NCBI GenBank assembly: GCA_028583405.1
Contig: CM053243.1
Span: 48,986,826-49,050,825 of the forward strand
Direction of reading: 5' to 3'
DNA: 64,000 nucleotides
Origin: Pogonophryne albipinna
Lineage: Eukaryota > Chordata > Actinopteri > Perciformes > Artedidraconidae
Positions within the stretch are counted from its first letter, which is position 1. Every line of letters begins with the position of its first letter. The position numbers and the translations under genes were made by a program. The notes beneath the pieces are model-generated. The model saw nothing but the letters and a program-made list of their open reading frames with translations. It was not told the origin of the DNA and searched no databases. This document shows positions 55,320-64,000 of this stretch, piece by piece.

Positions 55320-56185
55320 AGACATCCTTTCTTCTTCGTTGTTCCAGGCCGCCTCAGAGGCAGCGCAGTTTCTGGGCCATGGAAGAGAGTGGCAGTGTCA
55401 TATAGGGAGAGACTGGCCGCGTAGTAAACAATCTAGCACACACACTCCAGGGATTACCACTGTCTCTTTGTCTGCTCATGTAGAGGGCCTGAAACACATT
55501 TGCCCTGACTTTAAGTGAGAAAAACAAAGTCAAAATTGGCTGCGTCGGGCACTGCGAACACTCACTGGAATGGGTCTTGTATACTAATAAGTTTATCTGA
55601 AGTGCTCAGTTCTGCAACGCCAGCCTTCCTAATGAGGCACCTCTCCTCTCTTATGTTGAAATGATAGCCTCAGAGAAGATTTTTCTGTGTGCGCACCATG
55701 GAAGCATCGATCAGCCCAGACTTGTAAAACAGCTTCCACAATCCAATGTTCTCCTTTGCTGTATTCATTTCAAATTGCTTCACTGTTGCCATATTGGGTC
55801 AACCTTAGTTGAAAGAAAAGCAAGCAACTGTGAATCAAAGCTGTTTACTCACACACACAGGAGGAGAGGCACGTGCAGCCGTAGAGCTGGTCCTGCAGCA
55901 GAGCTGGGATGATGGTGTTAAAGGGGGGGCTGGAGTCCAGAAACAGGATCCAGACTCAGGTTCCTGCTGAGTCTAGGTGGGTGGATGGTGAGACTGAGTC
56001 CAGACCAGCTGATTGGCAGGGATTCTGTTCTTCAAACCGCCTGTAAACATTCCTCATTAATAATTAGGGTTAGGGTTCTTGTGGAGCAGGGAGGAGGAGG
56101 GGACCTCTGTGAAAGCTGTTTTTGGGGGACAGCAGATCGCTCGTGGGGTGAAGGAGCTGTAGTACTGGAGCTGGAGGATGGGTTC

Positions 56186-56218
<33 letters not shown>

Positions 56219-56785
56219 GTCAGGACTGTCATGTTGACTTTTACAATAACAGCAAGACCTTTTCAGCTCGTTGATGGGGTCGGGGGGTTTGCAGACAGAA
56301 TCAGAGTCATTAGCTGTGAGGTGTTATTATTTGGTGAGAGAACAGATGAACTTACGCCTGCTAAACATGTACTTTGCTTCTTTAAACCTCTCTTGTCCAC
56401 ACTCTTAAACGCCTCTTCCTATTAAAACCTTAGTTGTATGAGAGTGGCTTTAAACTAGGGTTTGTTGTTGTTCTAACACACGATGTAGGACGTCACAGCA
56501 TCTGTTCACTCACCTACGCTGTTGGTATTAGTCCTATAAAAACATCCCAGTCAGTCCAGTACAAGCTGCTTGAAGATTCTCCAAAGCTTCCCTGGACCAG
56601 GTTTACAGACCTTCAGTTTGTGCCTGTATGCAGGACTCAGTTGGATCATCACATGCTCACAGTGACCCAGTGCAGCATGGGGTACGGTATGATAGGCACC
56701 ACAGATAATACTATAACAGTGATCCAAAATATTGTCCTCTCTAGTCAGGCATTTAATAAAATGATCTGTAATTAGGGAGTCCATG
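55320..56785. other. Anonymous DNA, no gene recognised
   Basis: Includes a seven-unit ATTG/TGAT repeat (56189-56217) and a two-unit TTAGGG-like piece near 56065. No supported exon. Confidence 0.45.
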
Positions 56786-56788
56786 GCT

Positions 56789-56946
56789 GAGGTGGCTTTT
56801 GTTAAAGTTGCAGTGACTAAGGAGTTTGTCCACTGCAAACACAGATCTGGTTGGCGTTGGCCCAATGCCTCCTGTACATTGGCTTGCGGTGGAATTTACC
56901 ACTAGACATGAAGTGAGGCCAGAGGGGGAGAAGAAAGATTTGCAGA
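56789..56946. repeat. Segment P, first copy
   Basis: Nearly identical to 58359-58515 (offset 1569 bp). It is the left part of a duplicated region that includes the GC-rich arrays. The reverse strand has an open frame with Cys-rich content but no recognised domain. Confidence 0.85.
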
Positions 56947-57009
56947 CAATAATAATAAGTAGATTCAAGGCTATTTTTTAATCATTCGTACATAGCTACA
57001 GTGTAGTTA

Positions 57010-57150
57010 TGAAAATGAAAACCTTTGGTCACAGGCTCCTCCAACAGTGCAACACAATAAAACGGATGAAATAGTGCAAATAAATGAAATAAAATATAAT
57101 ATAATAGAAATAGTGCAGAATAGTCTATATACAAGTAATTGGAAAAGTAT
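57010..57150 (-). mobile_element. LINE 3' UTR fragment
   Basis: The reverse complement matches 33890-34050, including TTGCACTGTTGGAGGAGCCT. It lies in the part of the duplicated region that is missing from the second copy. Confidence 0.7.
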
Positions 57151-57615
57151 ATTTCAGGAGAACAGTGGTAAACATCATTACACAAACTATTGTTCGTAAA
57201 AAAATGATTCCTCCAAATTTCACTTGGCCAAGAACACCGTAGCTGAGGTCCAGTTTATTGGACTGAGATGCATGTTGGTGCACTGTTTGAAAACAGGTAA
57301 GAGCACCTTTAACAAGAATATCAAAGACTAGGATGTAAATCCACTGGGGTTGATTATCTGACATTTCTGAAAATGCTCAATGTATTGTGGGTAAACACTG
57401 AACTAAGACAAAACAGTGAGCGCACAACACTGAGGCGGATTTCCAAAAGTACACAGAAATAAGCCTCTTGGGTAACTATTTTAGTTAACTGCATACAAAT
57501 TGTTGTTCTGGGCAGCCAGCCTGTTAATCAAGCAAGCTGAACAAATAGTAGTTTTGGCATGGTAAGATAATAAAACAATGGATGGACTATTTTCAATGTC
57601 TTTCATTCAATCAAC

Positions 57616-57937
57616 TTTCTACCAGAAAGTTGACAGTGTTTGTTTTTCGGATTCTTTAGCTGTAAACACTACGAACGCAACTTAATTTAATTTAATTATA
57701 TCAGGGTGGAGGTAGAAATGAATGTCAATGACTAAACTGAGTACATTTACATTGTAATCCTTATTCACTACTTACCTTTGTACCAAACCATCGTTAACCA
57801 CTCCCATGATAGCAACAAAGGTGAGGAAAGGCACTGTAATGTTGTTGTGCCGGCCCCATACACAGGCCACAACAGCATGCTGAGGGCCCCTCTGCTGCCG
57901 GGCTCAGAGTCAAGACTGAGACGCTACAAGTCCCAAC
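57616..57937. repeat. Segment R, first copy
   Basis: Repeated almost exactly at 58522-58843 (offset 906 bp). On the minus strand it holds a donor-like CAAAG/GTAAG at 57776/57775 after an open stretch, so it might contain a host exon, but no protein family is recognised. Confidence 0.85.
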
Positions 57938-58357
57938 ACGGCCCAGACACGGCCCTGACACAGACCGGAAACGGCCCGCACACGGCCCGGACACGGCCCG
58001 CACACGGACTGGAAACGGCCCGGACACGGCCCAGAAACGGCCCGGAAACGGCCCTGACACGGCCCGGAAACGGCCCTGACACGGCCCAGAAACGGCCCTG
58101 ACACGGCCCTGACACGGACCGGAAACGGCCCGCACACGGCCCAGAAACGGCCCGGACACGGCCCTGACACGGCCCGGAAACGGACCGGACACGGACCGGA
58201 AACGGCCCGGACACGGCCCTGACACGGCCCAGAAACGGCCCGGACACGGCCCTGACACGGCCCGGAAACGACCGGAAACGGCCCAGAAACGGCCCGAACA
58301 CGGCGCGGACATGGCCCAGAAACGGCCCGGACACGGCCCGGACACGGCCCTGACACG
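57938..58357. repeat. 11-bp GC-rich minisatellite, array 1
   Basis: About 38 units of the form ACACGGCCCGG / AAACGGCCCTG. Units with CGGACC, CTGAC or AGAAACG form recurring higher-order groups. All three minus-strand frames stay open through it because the unit lacks stops, giving apparent 11-residue Arg/Val/Gly/Pro repeats that are not evidence of a gene. Confidence 0.92.
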
Positions 58358-58358
58358 G

Positions 58359-58843
58359 TGGTGGCTTTTGTTAAAGTTGCAGTGACTAAGGAGTTTGTCC
58401 ACTGCAAACACAGATCTGGTTGGCGTTGGCCCAATGCCTCCTGTACATTGGCTTGCGGTGGAATTTACCACTAGACATGAAGTGAGGCCAGAGGGGGAGA
58501 AGAAAGATTTGCAGATCAAGATTTCTACCAGAAAGTTGACAGTGTTTGTTTTTCGGATTCTTTAGCTGTAAACACTACGAACGCAACTTAATTTAATTTA
58601 ATTATATCAGGGTGGAGGTAGAAATGAATGTCAATGACTAAACTGAGTACATTTACATTGTAATCCTTATTCACTACTTACCTTTGTACCAAACCATCGT
58701 TAACCACTCCCATGATAGCAACAAAGGTGAGGAAAGGCACTGTAATGTTGTTGTGCCGGCCCCATACACAGGCCACAACAGCATGCTGAGGGCCCCTCTG
58801 CTGCCGGGCTCAGAGTCAAGACTGAGACGCTACAAGTCCCAAC
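58359..58843. repeat. Segments P and R, second copy, joined with a deletion
   Basis: P (58359-58515) and R (58522-58843) are adjacent here but are separated by 669 bp in the first copy. The whole P-to-array block was duplicated in tandem and the middle part was then lost, or the duplication arose by a complex template switch. Confidence 0.85.
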
Positions 58844-59512
58844 ACGGCCCAGACACGGCCCTGACACAGACCGGAAACGGCCCGCACACGGCCCGGACAC
58901 GGCCCGCACACGGACTGGAAACGGCCCGGACACGGCCCAGAAACGGCCCGGAAACGGCCCTGACACGGCCCTGACACGGCCCTGACACGGCCCGGACACG
59001 GCCCGGACACGGCCCTGACACAGACCCAGAAACGGCCCGGACACGGCCCGGACACGGCCCGGACACGGCCCTGACACGGCCCTGACACGGCCCGGACACG
59101 GACCTGACACGGCCCTGACATGGACTGGAAACGGCCCGCACACGGTCCAGAAACGGCCCGGACACGTACCCTGACAGGACTGGAAACGGCCCGGACACGG
59201 CCCTGACACGGCCCGGAAACGGACCGGACACGGACCGGAAACGTCCCGGACACGGCCCAGAAACGTCCCGGACACGGCCCGGAAACGACCGGAAACGGCC
59301 CGGACACGGCCCAGAAACGGCCCGAACACGGCGCGGACATGGCCCAGAAACGGCCCGGACACGGCCCAGAAACGGCCCGGACACGGCCCTGACACGGCCC
59401 GGACACGGACCTGACACGGCCCTAACACGGCCCGGACACGGCCCTGACACGGCCCGGACACGGACCTGACACGGCCCTGACACGGCCCGGACACGGCCCG
59501 GAAACGGCACAG
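58844..59512. repeat. 11-bp GC-rich minisatellite, array 2
   Basis: About 60 units of the same type as array 1. The first 110 bp or so match the start of array 1, and then the unit order differs. It is followed by a polypyrimidine stretch and CCACAG/G near 59551, which resembles a splice acceptor. Confidence 0.92.
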
Positions 59513-59919
59513 GCCCTACGGTGATCTGTCTCTCTGTGTCTGTGCTTCCACAGGAACATCTAAAGCCCCCCGGCAGCATGGTAAACAAGAGATGGATTAT
59601 GGAAATGAGAAATAAAACACTTTAAAAGTGCAAGTTTAGCAAAGTATCTGAGCACATTTTTAAATGAATGTGTGATTTTTTTTCACGTAGTTTGTATTAT
59701 TCAAATGTATTTCTATCCGTCCCAACCATAAGATGCTTTCAGTTGCAAGTTTCCTCTCGCCATTGGCAAAGTTGTGGCCAGGGCCGCAGAGGGACTCATT
59801 TTTAAACTTGAATTGTGCTTTTAACCCAATGTTGTAAGTTATATATTTATTTATATAATTTGCACGCCTGACATCTTGGCATGTTTCCCTCAGCTGGCAT
59901 AGCTGTCTCATTGTCACCA

Positions 59920-60485
59920 TTAACATCTCTAAAAGCGGGGGTACAACGGAGCTGATCCAGACTTGCTGCGGTCATGACGACGTTACTAAAATGTGGGCTG
60001 GCTTTACACCCACGACCCTATCAGAAAAGTCGCTATCAGAAACAATGCGCAACGTGTTTTGGAAGTAATATGGTCTTTTTACATTAGCAAGCATCGCTAA
60101 CACTCAGAGCTAACCTGTACTGGAGAGAGCACCCTGTGGTAAACCTGCAAGAGAAAAAGCATATGAGCTCTATAGTACTGTATCAGAAATAATCCTTGAT
60201 GTGGTTTTGAACATGATATGGCGTTTAATCACGGCAGCGTTCAGCTGATTATGTGGGAAGAATTCTCCTGCAGGAGCTCCCCCCCTCCTTTTTTTTGTTT
60301 GTTAAAGCTACAGACCCAGAATCAGCACTTTAGTAACAGGGCTGAAATAGAGGGGTATGATGCATGGCTAGAAATGGATGATCTGTTTGGTATTTTGAGC
60401 AAAACACTTCATAGACATGTTTTTTATATATTTGATATATCTGAGACCTATAATATATCCCTAAAAATAGTATAATGGAAGACCT
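59920..60485. mobile_element. Family Z, partial copy
   Basis: Reverse complement of 26525-27070. Ends ATGGAAGACCT before TTAA at 60486-60489. Carries several private deletions. Confidence 0.75.
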
Positions 60486-60489
60486 TTAA

Positions 60490-62550
60490 GCTGATTGGCT
60501 AATCATTTCCTTGCCTTGCCTAAAGATAAAGTAGAGAAAACTTCAATACACATCTCAAAACACCCTTACCTGCAAATCACCATACCCACACCTAAAGAAA
60601 AAGGTCAGGATAACCAAAGACATAACACAAATGTTTGTATAACAATTTATGGCAAACCATGCAATAGTTTTTGAGATATTTTATTCTTAACTAACAAGGT
60701 CAGTATCATGGTGTGCGCAAAGGACAAATCAGGGGAGCACAAATCAGGATTCATCCTCTGGGAACCATAAATGTCTTAACAAAATGTTAAGTTAGTTAGT
60801 TAGATAGTTAGCCACCCCGCTAGCAAAGCATGACGGCAATTATGTGAACATAATTCATGCAGAAATTATGTTTCACTATAATATGTATTTTGCCAAGCAA
60901 TAACTCGTATAGCTCTCACTGACGTTCCCGTGGTGTTTCTATGGAGAGAGCAGTGCAGACCCTGGATGTTGCACACCACTCGAAGTTCAAATTATTTCAA
61001 CTTTGACCTCGATTGCTGTTGACCTTTCAACACGCAACCAATCAGATAACAGCTCCACGTAGCAGCACAAGCTAGCAGGGGAAGTACCAAAGAAACACAA
61101 CTTAACTGGCTGTTTCGCAACAAGAGTCTGAGTCCCAACCTCACGCTGAGCAAAGAGCAAATCAGGTATCATGGCCATGACATAAAAACATACCCATTAA
61201 TAAACTCAACTGATAAACTGAACTCTTGAACACATCATTTATGTATTTTTAGCCTGTTCTGCTTCTTAGAAAACTGTACCAGTGAGTTTCCCGGCTGGAA
61301 TCTGCTCCTGGCTAAAAGAGGGCGATGTTCTCTGTTGTAGGTCAGAGCAAGAGCCAGCAGTCTGAACATGAATAGAGGGGGTTAGATAGTGGTGTGTTTG
61401 TTTGGACCAGAGTTTGAGGAAAAGTGGAAAGTCCAGTGGTGGTTAATTGGTGAGTTTAGGTCTGAGGTCATGAGGGTGGCAACAGGAACACTCAGCTCAG
61501 CCCTGAGCGGCAGATGGATGCAGCGCCACCACAGAGATGCTGCTCCGTCTAATCACAACTAAACACTGTGAAGACACGCACAGACCTTCTTTTCTACTTT
61601 TCCTCTGCTCTGCTCCCCCTCGCCAAGGTCCCAAAGCCCATGGGAGGTCACAATGTGTCCCAGCAGCTACGGCCTTTAGATGAACCTGTTGGTAAGCCCC
61701 CCCACCCCCACCTCTCAGCACCACCTCCTACCTCTGAAAATACCCCGGTGGCTTGCATGACCTGAGGGGTTCCAGATCAAGCGGGATCAGAGATGATCAT
61801 GAAATGAGGATTTTTTTCTCTCCTCTCAAATGTATTTTTGAAACCTTTGCTTTGTCTTTATGCTTTTAATTGTGTATCATTAACCCGGCTGAACAGAGTT
61901 GTCCCTGTCGTCCCGCTGGTGTGCTGCCAGTAATAACTCCTGAATGACGCGTTCATTTTTACCATGGTTTTAATATGTGTCACACTAGGGTTGAGTCAAA
62001 AAAGTCAGATGTTGTAACATAAAGATCACATCTGTGGTCCAGCCTGTGTGCTACACCTCTGTTGCCATAGATACAGTGCTGTTTCTGTTTCCTGTAGTAA
62101 ATATTATGGGAATGCATTAAATAAATGTTTACTATGTACACAAAAAGAGTACATGCTTCTGTGGAGGTATCATTCAAAAACAGGCAAGCACATTGTAGTT
62201 TCTTTGTTGTTAGTTGTTTGGTGAAATCCATGTGTGACACACCTGCAGGACTGTGAGCCTTACAAGAAAGTCTTGTTTCATTCTTGTATTCCGTTGTCTG
62301 TCTCATCTGTTTCTGACTGTAGAAATACACAGGGTATGTTTCTACATCAGCCTCTTAACTCATGCTTTTCTTTCTTTCTTTTACGTGCCAAACATTTTCC
62401 AGTCCTCGGAATTGCTACCCAAATCTCGGATTGGTCAATTATTTAAGTAATTCTGGTGATGTACTCGTTGAAAACGGTTTCCCCTGGGCTGAGGATCAGT
62501 TGACCAATCAGACTTTCATGGGAATAAAATGGCTCTATCAATGAAAGCTT
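60490..62550. other. Anonymous DNA, no gene recognised
   Basis: Short GTTA tandem stretch near 60790-60812. No known transposon, RNA gene or convincing exon. Confidence 0.5.
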
Positions 62551-62555
62551 TAAAG

Positions 62556-63383
62556 CAGGGGTGCCCAACCAGTCGATCGCGATCGACCGGTCGATCGCGG
62601 GGAGATTCCCAGTCGATCGCGAGATGTGTCTAAAAATAGAACAACAATATTCTGTTTTATCGTTAATGTCCTATAACATAATCTTCCTGTGCCAGAATAA
62701 TGCACTTGAACGCATCAAAGCTTTGTGATTGGCCGGTGTGACCCCATGTGTCGGGGCGTGGCTGGTGGGCAGTGGGCACCAGAGTCCTGCACGGGTCTGA
62801 TTTTCAAGACCCGCTCCCGCCCCGCACCCGCGACGTGCAATACCGAACCCGCCCCGCTACCCGCACATATTGCCAATTAGTTCCGCATCCCGATCCGACC
62901 CGTCGGCACAAGATCCGCAACCCGACCCGAACCCGCCTATATATGAGCAGTGAAAACGTGCAATTGTTAACACACGCAGTTGCATATTTGTCTCAAAGCG
63001 TGGGATGTTGGTTATTTTCTCATCTAGGAACCAGAAGCCTCCAGACGTTGGGTTTCGCTCTTGAGGAAGTGTTATTGAAAATGCTGTATCCTCCGTAGAG
63101 AGCTTCAGCTCAGCCATTTCGAATGCAGCAGCAGACTGATGCGCTGCAGAGGTTATGATTATGCGCGGTCCCGCGGGGGAGAGGTGTGAGGATTTAAACA
63201 TTAAACTAAATTATTATTATTTTAATATATTTATTATGCAACACCCGCGACCCGACCCGCATCTTCTTTGTTTTACCCAGACCCGAACCCGGAAAAAAGC
63301 GTTTGAAAAAATACCACCCGCGAATCACCTTTTTTGCGGGTCACCCGTCGGGTACCGACCCGATGCAGGACTCTGGTGGGCAC
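62556..63383 (+). mobile_element. hAT element of the SCAND3-like family, 5' part, interrupted
   Basis: Begins CAGGGGTGCCCAACCAGTCG, followed by ATCGCGATCGACC-type subterminal repeats. 62685-62778 matches 13190-13292 in reverse. A second hAT is inserted at 62780, and no transposase coding sequence follows, so the copy is truncated. Confidence 0.75.
62780..63375. mobile_element. 596-bp hAT nested in another hAT (GTGGGCAC duplication)
   Basis: Starts CAGAGTCCTGCACGGGTCTG and ends GACCCGATGCAGGACTCTG. GTGGGCAC is at 62772-62779 and 63376-63383. Subterminal regions are rich in ACCCG/CGGGT units. No transposase domain recognised. Confidence 0.88.
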
Positions 63384-63660
63384 TAGGCTTGTTTGAGACA
63401 CGTTGCGGCTCGCCTCGAAAGTAGACGAGAATAGCCGATTGCAGCCGGGGGAGGTCTCAAAAAGCTCACCTGAAGTCGGACAGCTCGGAGTCGGCTTCGT
63501 CTTCTTCTTCTTCTCTCGGTTTTTGGGCGGATTGCAAACAACTTGAAGGTGCATACCGCCACCTCCGGAGTCGGCTTGACTCGGTTTGCATTTATAAAGA
63601 ATGCACACATGTGTTTAATCGTTAATGTCAGATATGTACTAAGTAAATACATTTGTTCCT
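63384..63660. repeat. Repeat-like segment with GGCGGATTGCAAACAACTT block
   Basis: The block GCGGATTGCAAACAACTTGA followed by AGGTGCATACCGCCACCTC recalls a conserved piece in many fish repeats (from memory). The element type is not identified and the frames in it are not called. Confidence 0.4.
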
Positions 63661-63662
63661 GC

Positions 63663-63730
63663 TCAAGATTAGATTAAACTTTATTGTTATTGCACATATT
63701 ACAGGTACTGAGACAACGAAATGCAGTTTA
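63663..63730 (-). mobile_element. LINE-like 3' end
   Basis: The minus strand reads CTGCATTTCGTTGTCTCAGT, then TGCAATAACAATAAAGTTTA and an ATCTAATCT tail, a typical 3' end of fish CR1/L2-related LINEs. Confidence 0.55.
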
Positions 63731-63833
63731 GCTTCTAACCAGGTGCAACAAGCAGTGAAGTGAAAAGTAATGTACACAATCTACAGAATGAAATATAGAA
63801 TGAATTGAATGATGAATAAACAGTGAGGGATAT

Positions 63834-63990
63834 GAATACACTAGATATCAGCCTGTGAGCAGTATGAACAGTGTGTATGAATACACTAGATATCAGCCTG
63901 TGAGCAGTATGAACAGTGTGTGTGAATACACTAGATATCAGCCTGTGAGCAGTATGAACAGTGTGTATGAATATGCTAAGATATATAAAG
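63834..63990. repeat. 45-bp tandem repeat, three units plus a partial
   Basis: Units start GAATACACTAGATATCAGCC at 63834, 63879 and 63924. A fourth start at 63969 diverges. Adjacent units differ at one or two positions. Confidence 0.93.
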
Positions 63991-64000
63991 TATGAAAACG

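Noticed and set aside
56060..56080. Interstitial telomere repeat
   Set aside because: Only about two TTAGGG-like units are present, expected by chance.
57794..59588. Long minus-strand frames of 136-264 residues with Arg-Val-Arg-Ala-Val-Ser-Gly-Pro repeats
   Set aside because: They arise because an 11-bp GC-rich unit without stops is read in every frame. All three frames are equally open, so they are not genes.
62857..63201. 114-residue minus-strand frame as a transposase N-terminus
   Set aside because: It sits in a hAT element, but I could recognise no BED finger or catalytic motif, so only the element is called.
63834..63990. CRISPR-like array of 45-bp units
   Set aside because: Pure tandem repeat without unique spacers.

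Overview
This window looks like vertebrate nuclear DNA, most plausibly from a teleost and probably a percomorph. The evidence is AT-rich non-coding sequence, very long (CA)n/(TG)n tracts, L2-type LINEs with short tandem tails, a tRNA-derived SINE carrying the GTGCCCTTGAGCAAGGCAC core, many hAT elements with 8-bp target duplications, and several short inverted-repeat families flanked by TTAA. The species cannot be named from this sequence. No host protein-coding gene could be supported. The coding sequence I can support belongs to mobile elements or sits inside them.

Layout. 1-2.9 kb: an L2 tail, a repeat of family W and an L2 3' end inserted into a Z element. 3-6.4 kb: a MITE, a broken Merlin transposase, and an 0.8-kb repeat (D) split by a hAT insertion whose unoccupied paralogue lies near 42.1 kb. 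6.4-9.5 kb: family X interrupted by nested inverted-repeat elements (U, V, T). 10-13.3 kb: a hAT element with a BED finger, an inverted part-copy of it, and a second hAT pseudogene. 13.4-15.4 kb: an old endogenous retrovirus pol/env remnant cut by a TTAA element, which itself carries a gene-like exon split by a further MITE. 16.8-19.4 kb: family X sequence, then an L1/Tx1 insertion, then a younger X copy inside the L1. 19.6-31 kb: Z elements, a 1.86-kb hAT, a SINE interrupted by a TIR element, a 0.58-kb hAT, and long stretches with nothing recognisable. 31-38 kb: a pair of 0.54-kb inverted arms, a LINE C-terminus, a deleted copy of family Y with a solo LTR, and a hAT remnant. 38-49 kb: two 5'-truncated L2 elements with long open reverse-transcriptase frames, and a 2.5-kb element (Y) with 77-bp perfect terminal repeats and a two-exon zinc-finger gene. 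49-57 kb: a degraded retroelement with endonuclease-like motifs, then mostly low-complexity or anonymous DNA. 57-59.5 kb: GC-rich 11-bp minisatellites inside a tandem duplication. 60-64 kb: a Z copy, anonymous DNA, a hAT containing another hAT, a LINE tail and a 45-bp tandem repeat.

The main result is a readable order of insertions. Several nests can be verified because the interrupted sequence (a reading frame, a SINE A-box, or an empty paralogous site) is restored when the insert and one target duplication are removed. The two most interesting objects are element Y, with its spliced double zinc-finger gene, and the TTAA element carrying an exon with an RVNIGVAFQRWRQL motif and a splice donor. 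Both may be undescribed or poorly described mobile units carrying gene-like cargo. Element labels W, X, Y, Z, T, U, V, S, D and C are mine. Repeat boundaries were found by eye and are approximate unless a target duplication is stated.
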